A DNA stretch of 64,000 bases from Stutzerimonas stutzeri. Its GTDB lineage: Bacteria; Pseudomonadota; Gammaproteobacteria; Pseudomonadales; Pseudomonadaceae. Shown in pieces: positions 22,974 through 32,481 of this stretch. The notes below the pieces were generated by a model. The model was not told the DNA's origin. It searched no databases and saw nothing but the letters and a program-made list of their open reading frames with translations. Every line of letters starts with the position of its first letter. The first letter of the stretch is position 1. The stretch spans positions 62,001 to 126,000 of the forward strand of contig NZ_JYHV01000007.1 in NCBI RefSeq assembly GCF_000952685.1, read 5' to 3'. Position numbers and translations under genes: made by a program.

Positions 22974-25306
22974 CTGGCCTCCGTGCCCGGCTCGGCGGCC
23001 CAGGGCGCTAAAGCGAAGGCGAACACCAGGCCGAGCCCCACCGCCAGACCGAAGTTACTTACCGCGGGGGTGCTCGACAGGGCCAGCAGGCCGAACGACA
23101 GCCAGGTGGTTACCGCCGCCAGCAGGGTACCGACCAGACTCACCGCGGCGCCGCCGATTCGCTCGCGCATGAGGATGGCGTAGTCCACGCCGATCGCGGT
23201 GACCAGCAACAAGCCGAACAGGCCGAACAGGGTCAACGGCTGACCCAGCCAGCCCAGGCACGCCAGGCTGCCGAGCGCCGCCAGCAGCGGCACGGCCAGA
23301 CAGCGCAACGCACCGCGCCAGCCGAACGGCAGACACAGCAGGGCGAAAATGAGCACGGCGGCGCAGAGTTTGAGCAACGCAGCCTGGCGCTGGGTCTCGG
23401 CAAAAAGGCGGTTCAGCTCCGCTGGCCGGTCGACCAGGCTGACCCCGCCGATGCCTTCGGCCAGACCGTGCAGCGCCGAGCTGTCGCGAAGCCCTTGCAG
23501 GCTGACCAGGCCGGCGACCGAGCCGTCACTTCGGGTGCCCAGCCACAAGGGGCGCCAGGGTTCGGCAAGTGGCCCGGCCAATACATCCTCGAGACCGATC
23601 ACGGGTTGCGCCAGCAGGTCGGCGAGTTCCTTTTCCAGGATGTCGGCGGTGACACCGAGTTTCAGCAGGGGTTGGCTGGCTTCCAGCAAACGCGGCAGCG
23701 CGAGATGCAGACTTTCCTGGACGGTCGTCGAGGCGACCAACTGGCTCAGCGCGAGATAGCCGTGCAGTTTCTGCTCCGCCACCAGGTCATCGAGCCGCGC
23801 GGCGAGTTCGTCCTGGCGCTCCAGCAACTCATCGGGCGTTGCCGCGCGCACCAGAAAATACTGGCTGGTCGGCTCGAACCCCGTGATCGCGCCGATACGT
23901 TCGGCCTGCTGCTGCAGCGCGGGCGCGCGGCTGACCCACTGGCGCAGGTCATCCTTGAAGGACAGCTGGCTGATGCCGCCAATGCAGAACAGCACGAAGC
24001 CGGCCAGCAGCCAGGTCGAGGGAACCCGGCGCAGCAATGCCCTGCGCAGCGTCAATCCACGCTGAGCCCAGCCCAGCGGAGCGGCCCAGGGGCGCAGCGG
24101 CGCGTTCAGCAGCGAGGGCAACAGGCAGGTCGCACAGGCGAAGGCGCCGAGCAGGCCCGCCGCGGAAAACACCGCCACCTGGCTCAGCGCCGGGAACGGG
24201 GTGAAGCCCATGGCCAGGTAACCGATGACATTGGTCGCCAGCGCCAGCGCCAGGCCAGGGAGCGTCAAGCGCAGAGCCCGATAGGCGTGCCATGGCCGCA
24301 GGGTCCAGCTCTTGGAGAGGTAGTGCAGCGGAAAATCGATGCTGACCCCGACCAGACTGGCGCCGAGTACCAGCGTCAACACATGGATCTGACCGAACAA
24401 TGCAATGCATGCGGCAGCACCGCTCAGTGCGCCGACCACCACGGGCAATGCCACCAGCAGGACACGCGGCGTACGGAACAGCAAATGCAGCACCGCCAGT
24501 GTGGCGACGAGCGAAACGCTGCCGATCAGGCTGGCTTCCTCACGTGCCTGGCGCTGGCCATACGCGGCATGCAGCATGCCGCCAGCGGCGAGCAGTTCGC
24601 CTTGTTCGGTCTCTACCCGATGGTGTGCAGCGCGAATCTGATCGTCCACCAGCAGAGGCAACTGATCGTCAAAGGCATCACCGTGGGTCTGCGCGTGAAT
24701 CACCGCCCAGCGCTGGCCATGATGTTCGGCCACCAGTAGGCCATCGAGACGTGGATGGATATGGCCCGGTTGCGGCAGTTGTCGCTGCGCCAGATCGGCG
24801 AAACCGAACCAGTCCTGCTCGACCGGCACCAGGCTGGTACTTTCGAATGGGCTGTAAAGGCGTTGCAGCCGCCCTTGAACGAAGTCCTCGGGCGAGGCGA
24901 TGAAGGCTTCTCGACTTGCCCGATCGAGCAGTGCCAAGCGCTGATCGAGCAACTGCTGACGCACCGCCGGCAGGTCGGCTTGCACCGAGCGGCGAACCTG
25001 GGCGAACAGGCCGCTGCCTCGGAGGTTGTCGGCGACTTCATCGGCCAGCGCGAAGGCCGTCGCTTCATCCGCATGATGAATCAGCACCATCAAATCGCGG
25101 TTCAATGGTTGCTGTACCCGTTGCTCGGCCAGTTGCTCCAGTTCGCCGGGTGCGCTGCTGGGCAGCAGTTTCAGCAGGTTGGCCGTGACCGGCGGGCCGC
25201 CGCGCCATTGCCATGCGGTCAGCGCCACCAGCCCGAGCAGTGCGATGAAGAACAGCCAGGAAAGCCAGGCCGGGAGCCTGAGCGCTTTGTCAGTCGGCGA
25301 AATCAT
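22967..25306 (-). CDS. RND/MMPL-family exporter of the pigment cluster
   Basis: 779-aa inner-membrane exporter. One N-terminal helix (about residues 13-31), a large periplasmic domain, a bundle of helices including a GxSxDFPLHYLSKSW-type segment, then a second periplasmic domain and a second bundle with AIGVDYAILMRER. This is the two-fold RND architecture of MMPL-like lipid transporters. In aryl-polyene clusters the equivalent is thought to move the pigment ester toward the outer membrane together with the LolA-like protein encoded just upstream (25290-25904, overlapping by 17 bp). Confidence 0.88.
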   Translation of the reverse strand: MISPTDKALRLPAWLSWLFFIALLGLVALTAWQWRGGPPVTANLLKLLPSSAPGELEQLAEQRVQQPLNRDLMVLIHHADEATAFALADEVADNLRGSGLFAQVRRSVQADLPAVRQQLLDQRLALLDRASREAFIASPEDFVQGRLQRLYSPFESTSLVPVEQDWFGFADLAQRQLPQPGHIHPRLDGLLVAEHHGQRWAVIHAQTHGDAFDDQLPLLVDDQIRAAHHRVETEQGELLAAGGMLHAAYGQRQAREEASLIGSVSLVATLAVLHLLFRTPRVLLVALPVVVGALSGAAACIALFGQIHVLTLVLGASLVGVSIDFPLHYLSKSWTLRPWHAYRALRLTLPGLALALATNVIGYLAMGFTPFPALSQVAVFSAAGLLGAFACATCLLPSLLNAPLRPWAAPLGWAQRGLTLRRALLRRVPSTWLLAGFVLFCIGGISQLSFKDDLRQWVSRAPALQQQAERIGAITGFEPTSQYFLVRAATPDELLERQDELAARLDDLVAEQKLHGYLALSQLVASTTVQESLHLALPRLLEASQPLLKLGVTADILEKELADLLAQPVIGLEDVLAGPLAEPWRPLWLGTRSDGSVAGLVSLQGLRDSSALHGLAEGIGGVSLVDRPAELNRLFAETQRQAALLKLCAAVLIFALLCLPFGWRGALRCLAVPLLAALGSLACLGWLGQPLTLFGLFGLLLVTAIGVDYAILMRERIGGAAVSLVGTLLAAVTTWLSFGLLALSSTPAVSNFGLAVGLGLVFAFALAPWAAEPGTEARC

Positions 25307-25904
25307 GTTGCTCGCTGGGGCTCAACTGTTCGTCGACCTGGCTGTCGGTCAGCAACAGCAGGGTGCTGTCGCCCTGGGTTTCGAGCAGCTCGATGCGTTC
25401 GGCCGTCGGGCCGCCTTGAATGAGAATGCGGGCGAAAATCTGCCCTAGCAGTTTCGATCGAGGGGTTAGTGACAGCGCCCAGTTGTCCGCGGTGCCGCTG
25501 AGCTCCAGCTCGAAGTCGCGTTGCAGGGCCTCTGTGTCACCTCGCAGCACGGCGAGGAACAGATCGTTCTGACGCGCGGCGGCGCCCTGTTGATGGGTCG
25601 AGTGCCAGCCGCTGGCGTCGCGTCGGGCAACCCCCGAAGCGCTGATGCGGTAGTCCTGCTGCAGCGGTTCGCGCAAGAACCAGAGCAGGCCGTGGTCACG
25701 CGCCAGAACAAAGGCACCGGTACTGACGAGCGGCTGGGGCAGCGCGCGCAGGTATTTCTCCTGGGTGAAGTTGCCGCGAATGACTTCGGGCTCACTCAAT
25801 TGGCGGCTGAGTTGCGTCAGATCGAAGGTGTCGGCGCGCGCGACCGCCGCCAGCAGCAGGCTCATGGTTAAGAGACTCGCAAGGCGCCTGGACAGTCGGA
25901 TCAC
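25290..25904 (-). CDS. LolA-like outer-membrane lipoprotein carrier
   Basis: 204 aa; Sec signal peptide (residues 1-24, ending AVARA), then a LolA-fold domain: VIRGNFTQEKYL, a run of beta strands, and FLREPLQQDYRISASG. It probably chaperones the lipidated polyene across the periplasm. ATG overlaps the stop of the thioesterase gene by four bases. Confidence 0.85.
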   Translation of the reverse strand: MIRLSRRLASLLTMSLLLAAVARADTFDLTQLSRQLSEPEVIRGNFTQEKYLRALPQPLVSTGAFVLARDHGLLWFLREPLQQDYRISASGVARRDASGWHSTHQQGAAARQNDLFLAVLRGDTEALQRDFELELSGTADNWALSLTPRSKLLGQIFARILIQGGPTAERIELLETQGDSTLLLLTDSQVDEQLSPSEQHDFAD

Positions 25905-26326
25905 GATAGGGCTCGCTCCACGGCGTCGACGAAGACGATAGGCGACGCCAGCAGCATCTCGCGACTGGCGATCTCCACCGCGACCTGCACGGTGCTGCCG
26001 CGGGTCATGCGCTCACCGGTCTCGGCATCGCTGATCAGGTAATTGATCTTCAGCCGGTTCTCCCATTCCACCAGATCGGCACGAACGACGATGCGCTGGT
26101 TGAAGCGGGCGCCACGTATGTAGCGCAGTTGGACATCGATGATCGGCCAGGCATAACCGGCGTCGCGCATCTGTGTGTAGTTATGTCCGATCCGCTCCAG
26201 CAGGGCGCAGCGTGCGACTTCGAAGTACTTGATGTAATGGCCATGCCAGACCACGTCCATCGAGTCGACGTCGAAGAAGGGCACCAGAACCTCGACCTCT
26301 GCTTGCAGCACGCCGCCCTTACGCAT
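25901..26326 (-). CDS. Acyl-CoA/ACP thioesterase, 4HBT hotdog (ApeK-like)
   Basis: About 141 aa from the ATG at 26326; an ATG at 26347 would add seven residues. 4-hydroxybenzoyl-CoA thioesterase fold with the catalytic-Asp motif VPFFDVDSMDVVWHGHYIKYFE. In the pigment pathway it could release or proofread aryl-acyl chains. The start overlaps the end of the ammonia-lyase gene. Confidence 0.85.
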   Translation of the reverse strand: MRKGGVLQAEVEVLVPFFDVDSMDVVWHGHYIKYFEVARCALLERIGHNYTQMRDAGYAWPIIDVQLRYIRGARFNQRIVVRADLVEWENRLKINYLISDAETGERMTRGSTVQVAVEIASREMLLASPIVFVDAVERALS

Positions 26327-27857
26327 AGAGCCCCCAGTGTTGCGCACGGATGCGTTGCAGGCACAGGCGCAGCTCGCCTTCCATCGCGCGGTCCTCGATC
26401 AGTGGCGGGAAATCCTCGCCCAACGCGGCGTGCATGGCCTGCAGCGGCGCGGGCAAGGGGCGTGTGCCCTGACTCCGTTGGCGCAGCCAGACACCTTGGT
26501 TGGCGGCGATCAGCGTGGCGGCGGCGACCTGCTCGGTCAGTTCCAGGCTGCGCAGCGCATCGCGCGCGGCGATGGTGCCCATGCTCACCTTGTCCTGGTT
26601 ATGGCACTCGGTGGAGCGCGAGAAGACGCTGGCTGGCATGCTGTTCTTCAGCGCCTCGGCGGCCCAGGCGCTGGTGCCGATCTGCACCGCCTTGAAACCA
26701 TGATTGATCATCGCCGTGGCGGCGGGCGCGCCGGAGAGGTTGCTCGGCAGGCCGTGGTTGTAGCGACTGTCGACCAGCAAGGCAAGCTGGCGATCGAGCA
26801 GATCGGCGACGTTCGCCACCAGATTCTTCAGGCTGTCCATGGCGAAGGCGATATGGCCGCCGTAGAAATGCCCGCCGTGAAGCACGCGCTCGTTGTCCGC
26901 GTCGATGATCGGGTTGTCGTTGGCGCTGTTCAGTTCGGTTTCGATGAACTGCCGCAGCAGGCCCAGGCTGTCGGCTAGAACACCCAGCACGTGCGGTGCG
27001 CAGCGCAGCGAGTAACGGTCCTGCAGGCGATGCAGCGGTGCGGTCGGCGCCTCGATGGCGAGGTCCTGGCGAATCCAGGCGGCCACCTGCGTCTGCCCGG
27101 GGTGCGGCTTGGCGGCGAACAATCGTTCATCGAAATGCTCGGGATTACCTTCCAGCGCGACGACATTGAGCGCTGTGATGCGGGTGGCCAGTTTCAACAG
27201 GTAGTCGGCACGGGCATAGGCGAGGCAGGCCAGGCCGGTCATCACTGCAGTGCCGTTCATCAGCGCGAGGGCTTCCTTCGGGCGCAGGGTCAGCGGTGTC
27301 CAACCAAGGTGACGATGCACCTCGGCGGCGCTGCGGCGTTCGCCGCCAAACATCACGTCGCGCTCGCCGGCCAGCGCCGCGGCGACGTACGACAGCGGCG
27401 TCAGATCGCCGCTGGCGCCCACCGAGCCTTCCTCCGGGATCAGCGGCAGGACGTCGAATTCGAGGAAGGCCTGCAGGCGATCGAGCAGCTCGATGCGCAC
27501 CCCGGACATCCCGTGGGTCAGCGAACGCAGGCGCGCGGCCAGCACTGCGCGGGTGGCTTCGGCGTCGAGCAGCTTGCCGAGGCCGCAGCCATGAAAGGTG
27601 AACAGGTGCTGCGGCAGCGCTTCGACCTGATGCAGCGGCACGGCGACGACGCAGGAGTCACCGTAGCCGGTTGTCACGCCGTAGATCACGCCTTCCCGGT
27701 CGAGCAGGGTGTCGAGGAATTGCGCGCCGCGCGCGATGCGTTCACGGAAGGCCGCATCGGCCTGCAGCCGCGCCGGCGCACGGCGCTGGGCCACGGCGAG
27801 CAGGTCTTCGATGCGCAGGTGGTTTTCACCAAAGATCACGGGCTCAGCGTCGTTCAT
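26319..27857 (-). CDS. Aromatic amino acid ammonia-lyase (HAL/TAL family)
   Basis: 512 aa from the ATG at 27857. It has the Ala-Ser-Gly triad that cyclises to the MIO cofactor (GSVGASGDLTPLS, residues 148-150) and the catalytic Tyr loop (VIYGVTTGYGDS, about 58-69). In this setting it more likely makes an aryl acid precursor from tyrosine or phenylalanine than degrades histidine, since no hut genes are nearby. The substrate cannot be read with certainty. The start overlaps the acyltransferase stop by 14 bp. Confidence 0.9.
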   Translation of the reverse strand: MNDAEPVIFGENHLRIEDLLAVAQRRAPARLQADAAFRERIARGAQFLDTLLDREGVIYGVTTGYGDSCVVAVPLHQVEALPQHLFTFHGCGLGKLLDAEATRAVLAARLRSLTHGMSGVRIELLDRLQAFLEFDVLPLIPEEGSVGASGDLTPLSYVAAALAGERDVMFGGERRSAAEVHRHLGWTPLTLRPKEALALMNGTAVMTGLACLAYARADYLLKLATRITALNVVALEGNPEHFDERLFAAKPHPGQTQVAAWIRQDLAIEAPTAPLHRLQDRYSLRCAPHVLGVLADSLGLLRQFIETELNSANDNPIIDADNERVLHGGHFYGGHIAFAMDSLKNLVANVADLLDRQLALLVDSRYNHGLPSNLSGAPAATAMINHGFKAVQIGTSAWAAEALKNSMPASVFSRSTECHNQDKVSMGTIAARDALRSLELTEQVAAATLIAANQGVWLRQRSQGTRPLPAPLQAMHAALGEDFPPLIEDRAMEGELRLCLQRIRAQHWGLYA

Positions 27858-28782
27858 GGGTATTCCAGAAAGGGTAGAAATTGAACCATTGCAAGGGGGC
27901 CTCCAGGCAGCGTGCCGCCAGGCGATCGGCATAACGCTGCACCCACTGCTGCACCACCGCGTCACGCTCGCCGCGGCGCCAATGGATGCGCTCGGCGAAA
28001 GGCTCCAGATGGACATGGAACTGCTCGCCGTGTTTCAGGCAGAACAGCAGGTTGGCCGGGCATTGCAGTAGGCCGGCCAGCAACCAGGGGCCCTGAGGGA
28101 AATGGGCCGGCTGGCCAAGAAAATCGGCAGTCGCGATGCGTGTGCCGTGCAGCGGCACGCGATCACCGGCGATCGCCAGCCATTCACCGGCATCCAGCCG
28201 CCGTGACAGTTCCATCATGATAGCCGGGTCCAGCTCGCTGACCTGGATCAGCCGCAGGTGGCTTGCGCCCGACTGGTCCAGTAACCGGTTGAAGCGCTCG
28301 GCATGGCGTGTATGCACCAGCACGTTCATCTTCACCTTGCGGCCCATCTCGGCCAGCGCCCGGCAGATTTCCAGATTGCCCAGATGCGAGCCGACCAGCA
28401 GCTGGCCACGTGGTGCTTCGAGCTCGGCGTGCAGGTTCATTGGGTCGTGCAATACCAGTCTGTCGAGACCGAGGCGGCCTCCCCAGGCGTCGAGCTTGTC
28501 CAGCAAAGCATCGGCGAACAGGATGAATTGGCGGAAGACGGTGCGCCAGTTGGGTGTCAGATCGCGGCGACCGCTCCACTCGCTGAGGTGACGTTGATAG
28601 GTCCAGGCGCTCTGCCGGGCGCTGCGGCCGAACAGATAGAAATACAGCACGATCAGGTACAGCAGCGGCGCCATGACACGTCGGCCGAGCAGGCGCACGG
28701 CCGCCGCGGTGAGCTTCATCAAGGCGAAGCTGCCGCGTTCGCGATGTGCCGCCCAGTGGGTGCCCACGGCTTTCTCGCTCAC
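27844..28782 (-). CDS. LpxL/HtrB-family acyltransferase of the pigment cluster
   Basis: 312 aa from a GTG at 28782 that forms a GTGA overlap with the glycosyltransferase stop; a longer frame to 28878 lacks conservation. The product begins with a WAAHRERGSFALMKL segment and one membrane helix, then carries the SHLGNLE (His-x4-Glu) catalytic motif. It probably attaches a fatty or aryl-polyenoyl chain to the glycolipid carrier, as in xanthomonadin-type pigments. Confidence 0.87.
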   Translation of the reverse strand: MSEKAVGTHWAAHRERGSFALMKLTAAAVRLLGRRVMAPLLYLIVLYFYLFGRSARQSAWTYQRHLSEWSGRRDLTPNWRTVFRQFILFADALLDKLDAWGGRLGLDRLVLHDPMNLHAELEAPRGQLLVGSHLGNLEICRALAEMGRKVKMNVLVHTRHAERFNRLLDQSGASHLRLIQVSELDPAIMMELSRRLDAGEWLAIAGDRVPLHGTRIATADFLGQPAHFPQGPWLLAGLLQCPANLLFCLKHGEQFHVHLEPFAERIHWRRGERDAVVQQWVQRYADRLAARCLEAPLQWFNFYPFWNTHERR

Positions 28783-29606
28783 CCGCGCCACCGACGCCGG
28801 AGCAGGGCCGGCGCACGCAGAAGCATGCCGCCGAACAGCCGCGCATGCATGGAGGAGATCAGCAGGTTGTCGCGCCACAGGCGGAAGTGCGATATGCCAT
28901 CGGCCGGATAATGCACGCGCGTCGGCAGCCAGACCATCGGTTGCTCACGCCAGTGCAGGCGCACCAGGATTTCCGTATCGAAATCCATGCGCTGGCCCAG
29001 CGTGGTCGAGTCGAGCAGGGCCAGGGTTGGCTGCAGCGGGTAGACACGAAAGCCGCACATGGAGTCGCGAATCGACAGCGACAGGGTGTTGATCCAGACC
29101 CATACATGGGTCAGATAGCGCCCGTAGAGCCGACTTTTCGGCACGCTCGAATCGTACTCGGGGTAGCCGCAGACCAGCGCATCCGGGGCCTGGCTGGCGC
29201 GATCGAGAAACAGCGCCACGCCTTCCAGGTCGTGCTGACCGTCGGCATCGACCTGCAGGGCGTGGCTGAAGCCTAGGCGATACGCTTCACGCAACCCGGA
29301 GGCCACCGCCGCGCCCTTGCCCTGGTTTTCGTCGTGCCGCAGCAGATGCACCGACGGATGCTGCGCCAGCTCGTCGATGACCTGTGCCGCGGCGGGGCGG
29401 GAGGCATCGTCGACGAGCACGCAGTGCAAATCTTCGGCGAGCAGCGCGCGAACCACTGACGGCAGGCTGCGCTCGTGGTTGTAGACCGGTACCACCGCGC
29501 AGGGCTTGAACCAGTCGTCATCTACGGCCAGCGACAGCTGTTGATGGACGCCTGGCCGCGTGGGCGAGGCGTCAGTGGCGGGTGCGATCGGGGTGAGGGT
29601 GGTCAC
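28779..29606 (-). CDS. Family 2 glycosyltransferase
   Basis: 275 aa, GT-A fold: CAVVPVYNHERSLPSVV at the N-terminus, VLVDDAS, and the metal-binding DADGQHD motif near residue 128. It probably glycosylates the aryl head or the carrier of the polyene. Four-base overlap with the upstream ligase-dehydratase gene and GTGA overlap with the downstream acyltransferase. Confidence 0.9.
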   Translation of the reverse strand: MTTLTPIAPATDASPTRPGVHQQLSLAVDDDWFKPCAVVPVYNHERSLPSVVRALLAEDLHCVLVDDASRPAAAQVIDELAQHPSVHLLRHDENQGKGAAVASGLREAYRLGFSHALQVDADGQHDLEGVALFLDRASQAPDALVCGYPEYDSSVPKSRLYGRYLTHVWVWINTLSLSIRDSMCGFRVYPLQPTLALLDSTTLGQRMDFDTEILVRLHWREQPMVWLPTRVHYPADGISHFRLWRDNLLISSMHARLFGGMLLRAPALLRRRWRG

Positions 29607-31282
29607 GGGTGTTCTCCCAGCAGAATGCGGCCGGACGAGCAGGGTGCATCGCCGTTGCGGTAAGCGAAGTGCAGCTTGCTGCGCTCGCGGTCGAAGCGCA
29701 GGGTCAGCTGCAGCTGATCGCCCGGGCGGGCGAGTTGCTGGAACTTGAGGACTTCCATGCCCTGAAAGCGCGGCGGCAGGTCGTCGATCAGCTCGCGGGC
29801 TAGGTCAATGGCCCAGTCTATCTGCACGACTCCAGGTAGCACCGGCGTCTGCGGGAAATGGCCGGTGAAATGCGCCAGGTCCAGCGGTACGCCCAGCTCG
29901 ACGTGCCACTGATCATCGTGCCTGGACACGCCGAGGCGCTCGGGCTGCAGCGGGCGGGGCGCCTGCAGCAGCGTTTCAAGTTGCGCCTGCGGCAGCTTAC
30001 CTTGGGCGTTGTAGGGCAGCTGTCGCACCAGTCGCCAGCGGCGCGGCAACGCCAGCGTCTCGCAGTGACTCGCCAGGTGGTTGCGCAGGGCCTCGGTCAG
30101 GGCGCGGCGGCCGCCGTTGCGCAGCGCATGCAGCCCGGCCTCGCTGAGGGCGACCAGCGCCGCGAGGTACGCGCGGTTGTCGACGACCACGCCGAGGCGC
30201 GCTTCACTGACGAAGGGGTGTGTGGCCAGGGCCGCTTCCAGCATCGGCAGGGAGACGCGTTTCTCTTCCAGCTTGACGATGCGGTCCAGCCGGCCGAGCA
30301 GTTCGAAGCGCCCATCGGACTCGATACGCGCCGCGTCAGCCGTCTGCTCGACATGGCCTGGCGGCAGACAGGGTGAGGCGATGCGCAGCGCGCCTTGTTC
30401 GTCCAGACTCAGCTGCACGGCGGGGAATGGCTGCCACAGGCTGCCTCCCTGTCGCCAGGCGATGCCGCCGGTCTCCGAGCTGCCGTAGATTTCCGTCGGT
30501 GCTTGACCGAGGCGCTGCTCCAAACGCTGCGCGGCCTGCGCGTCGAGTGGTCCGCCGGAGGAGAAAACCCTTCGCACGCTGCGCAGGGCTGGCCAGTCGA
30601 GGTTGTCGCCCATCCGCTTGAGCAGCGCCGGGCTGGCCACCCAACAGAAGCTCGCGTGCTGACGGCTGGCCAGTTGGATGTCTTCGGAGAAGGGCCGCGC
30701 ACGGCGCAGAAAGGGCCGGCCGGCGCACAGCGGCCAGAGCACTCGGAACAACAGGCCGTAGATATGCTGGGCGGCGACACTGGCAATCATGCAGGCATCG
30801 CCGAGATCGGCCCCCCAGCAGGCTTCGAGTACCTCCACTTCGTTCGCCAACTGACGCAGGCGCTTGTCGATCAGTTTCGGTTCGCCGCTGGAGCCCGAGG
30901 TGCAGAGCAGCAATCGACACTGATCCAGATCCAACTTCGCCCCTTCGAGCGGCTCGGCCATGAGGTCGGCAATCCGCGCGTCGCCGTCCTGATCCGTCAA
31001 CCAGAGATCGGCCTGATGGGCCAGCCGCGCGCGGCTCGCGGGCTGCAGATCGGCCGGGAGTAATACCGTCACGCCGGCTCGCCAGGCGCCCAGCAGGGCA
31101 ATGGCCAGCTCGCCCGCATCCTCCAGATGAATCGCAAGGCGGGCGACACCGCGGTTACGCAGCCCAGCGGCCAGGCGCAGCGCTTGCTGTCGCAGCCCGG
31201 CATGGTCCAAGCCGGGGTCCAGTGTGACCGGGCGTGACTTGGGCGTTTGATCGAGCAGATGTTCGAGGGAAATCCAGTTCAT
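29603..31282 (-). CDS. AMP-dependent acyl ligase fused to a hotdog dehydratase (ApeH-ApeI-type fusion)
   Basis: 559 aa. The N-terminal adenylating domain (about 1-440) has the P-loop CTSGSSGEPKLIDK, EIYGSSETGGIAW and a LGRLDRIVKLEEKRVSL segment with the C-terminal lysine region. The last 100 residues form a FabZ/ApeI-like hotdog domain with GHFPQTPVLPGVVQIDWA. The ligase part should activate the aryl starter acid for loading on an acyl carrier protein and the hotdog part should dehydrate intermediates. In E. coli the two activities are separate proteins. It overlaps neighbours by four bases on both sides. Confidence 0.9.
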   Translation of the reverse strand: MNWISLEHLLDQTPKSRPVTLDPGLDHAGLRQQALRLAAGLRNRGVARLAIHLEDAGELAIALLGAWRAGVTVLLPADLQPASRARLAHQADLWLTDQDGDARIADLMAEPLEGAKLDLDQCRLLLCTSGSSGEPKLIDKRLRQLANEVEVLEACWGADLGDACMIASVAAQHIYGLLFRVLWPLCAGRPFLRRARPFSEDIQLASRQHASFCWVASPALLKRMGDNLDWPALRSVRRVFSSGGPLDAQAAQRLEQRLGQAPTEIYGSSETGGIAWRQGGSLWQPFPAVQLSLDEQGALRIASPCLPPGHVEQTADAARIESDGRFELLGRLDRIVKLEEKRVSLPMLEAALATHPFVSEARLGVVVDNRAYLAALVALSEAGLHALRNGGRRALTEALRNHLASHCETLALPRRWRLVRQLPYNAQGKLPQAQLETLLQAPRPLQPERLGVSRHDDQWHVELGVPLDLAHFTGHFPQTPVLPGVVQIDWAIDLARELIDDLPPRFQGMEVLKFQQLARPGDQLQLTLRFDRERSKLHFAYRNGDAPCSSGRILLGEHP

Positions 31283-31857
31283 TTAGCATTCCTGATGCGC
31301 TGGCGTACCAGCCACTCACCGGTGAAGAGCAGTCCCATCAGCAGATAGGCGATCAATCCGGTGTACAGCGTCCACCAGCTCAGCGGCGCCCAGAGCGCTA
31401 GACCGCTGGCGATGCTGGCGTTGACGACGAAATATCCCACCCAGACCCAGGTCACCCGCCGCGTGTAGCGCACCGCCGCAGGGGGAAGCTCCGGCTCGCT
31501 CAGCCGTGCGAAACGCTCGATGATCGGCATGCCGGAGCAGAGGCTGCCGGCAAACAGGCCGAGCAGCGCTAGGCTGATCAGCACCGGGTACCAGCGCAGC
31601 AGCGCAGGCTCGCCGGCTAATCCGAGCAAGAGGCAGAACAGCAGGGCTGCGGTTGCCAGTGTGCGGTTCAGAGGCGTTTGCTTGCCGCTGAACATCCGTG
31701 CCAGCCACAGCGCGCCGAGCAGCAGGGCGAACAGTCGCGGCGACAGATGCTCAAGACCCAGGTACACGGCGAACGGATAGGCGAGGCCAGCCAGCAACAG
31801 GCCGAGCGCAATCAGCCGGCTGGCGTTCGCCTTGCCTGTTCGTACGGGTGCTTGCAT
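31279..31857 (-). CDS. COG4648-type integral membrane protein
   Basis: 192 aa with about six hydrophobic segments and little else; the family is found in aryl-polyene clusters beside the ACP genes (ApeG position). The function is unknown; it may help anchor or export the product. It overlaps the ligase start by four bases and lies 89 bp after the second ACP gene. Confidence 0.8.
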   Translation of the reverse strand: MQAPVRTGKANASRLIALGLLLAGLAYPFAVYLGLEHLSPRLFALLLGALWLARMFSGKQTPLNRTLATAALLFCLLLGLAGEPALLRWYPVLISLALLGLFAGSLCSGMPIIERFARLSEPELPPAAVRYTRRVTWVWVGYFVVNASIASGLALWAPLSWWTLYTGLIAYLLMGLLFTGEWLVRQRIRNAK

Positions 31858-31946
31858 CCTGTGCTATCCGTTTGCGCGTTGGGCAGAATCGGAGCCGTTG
31901 CCCGGCCGCATGGGCGGGTGACGGCTGGCTTCCTTGACCGTGCGGC

Positions 31947-32204
31947 TCAAGCCGTTTGTGGATTTACCAGGCGATATACCGCCTCGACGACATCACCCAC
32001 GGTGCGTACCGACTTGAATTCTTCTGCGGCGATCTTCTTGCCGGTCTGACGCTTGATGTGGTCGATCAAGTCGACGGCATCGATGCTATCGATTTCCAAG
32101 TCCTGATACAGATTGGCTTCGAGGCTGATGCGCTCGGGGTCGAGTTCGAAGAGTTCGACCAGCGCATCGCGCAGGGTCTGGAAGATCTCGTTGCGACTGT
32201 TCAC
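31947..32204 (-). CDS. Acyl carrier protein (ApeF position)
   Basis: 85-aa ACP with the phosphopantetheine attachment serine in DLEIDSIDAVDL (Ser40). Second of two tandem ACPs in the operon. A GGAGGA-like ribosome site precedes the ATG. No phosphopantetheinyl transferase is present in the window. Confidence 0.92.
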   Translation of the reverse strand: MNSRNEIFQTLRDALVELFELDPERISLEANLYQDLEIDSIDAVDLIDHIKRQTGKKIAAEEFKSVRTVGDVVEAVYRLVNPQTA

Positions 32205-32217
32205 GTTGGGCTCCTCC

Positions 32218-32481
32218 TCAGGCTACGGCGCGGTTGGCGCTGACGTAGGCGGCCAGGCTGTCGACACTGGCGAAATGCTTGCGGGTGTCCTTGGCGTCGG
32301 CGTCGATCTTGATGCCGAAGCGCTTTTGAATCGCCAGACCCAGTTCCAGCGCGTCGACCGAGTCCAGCCCGAGCCCTTCGCCGAAGAGCGGCTGATCGGC
32401 CGCGATGTCATTCGGGCCGAGGTCTTCCAGACCCAGGGCGTCGATGATCAGTTGCTTGATTTCAAGCTGCAGTTGGCTCAT
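32218..32481 (-). CDS. Acyl carrier protein (ApeE position)
   Basis: 87-aa ACP with the attachment site GLGLDSVDALEL (Ser41). Its start overlaps the acyltransferase gene by 20 bp and it is 13 bp ahead of the second ACP. In the E. coli system the two ACPs have separate roles in priming and elongation. Confidence 0.92.
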   Translation of the reverse strand: MSQLQLEIKQLIIDALGLEDLGPNDIAADQPLFGEGLGLDSVDALELGLAIQKRFGIKIDADAKDTRKHFASVDSLAAYVSANRAVA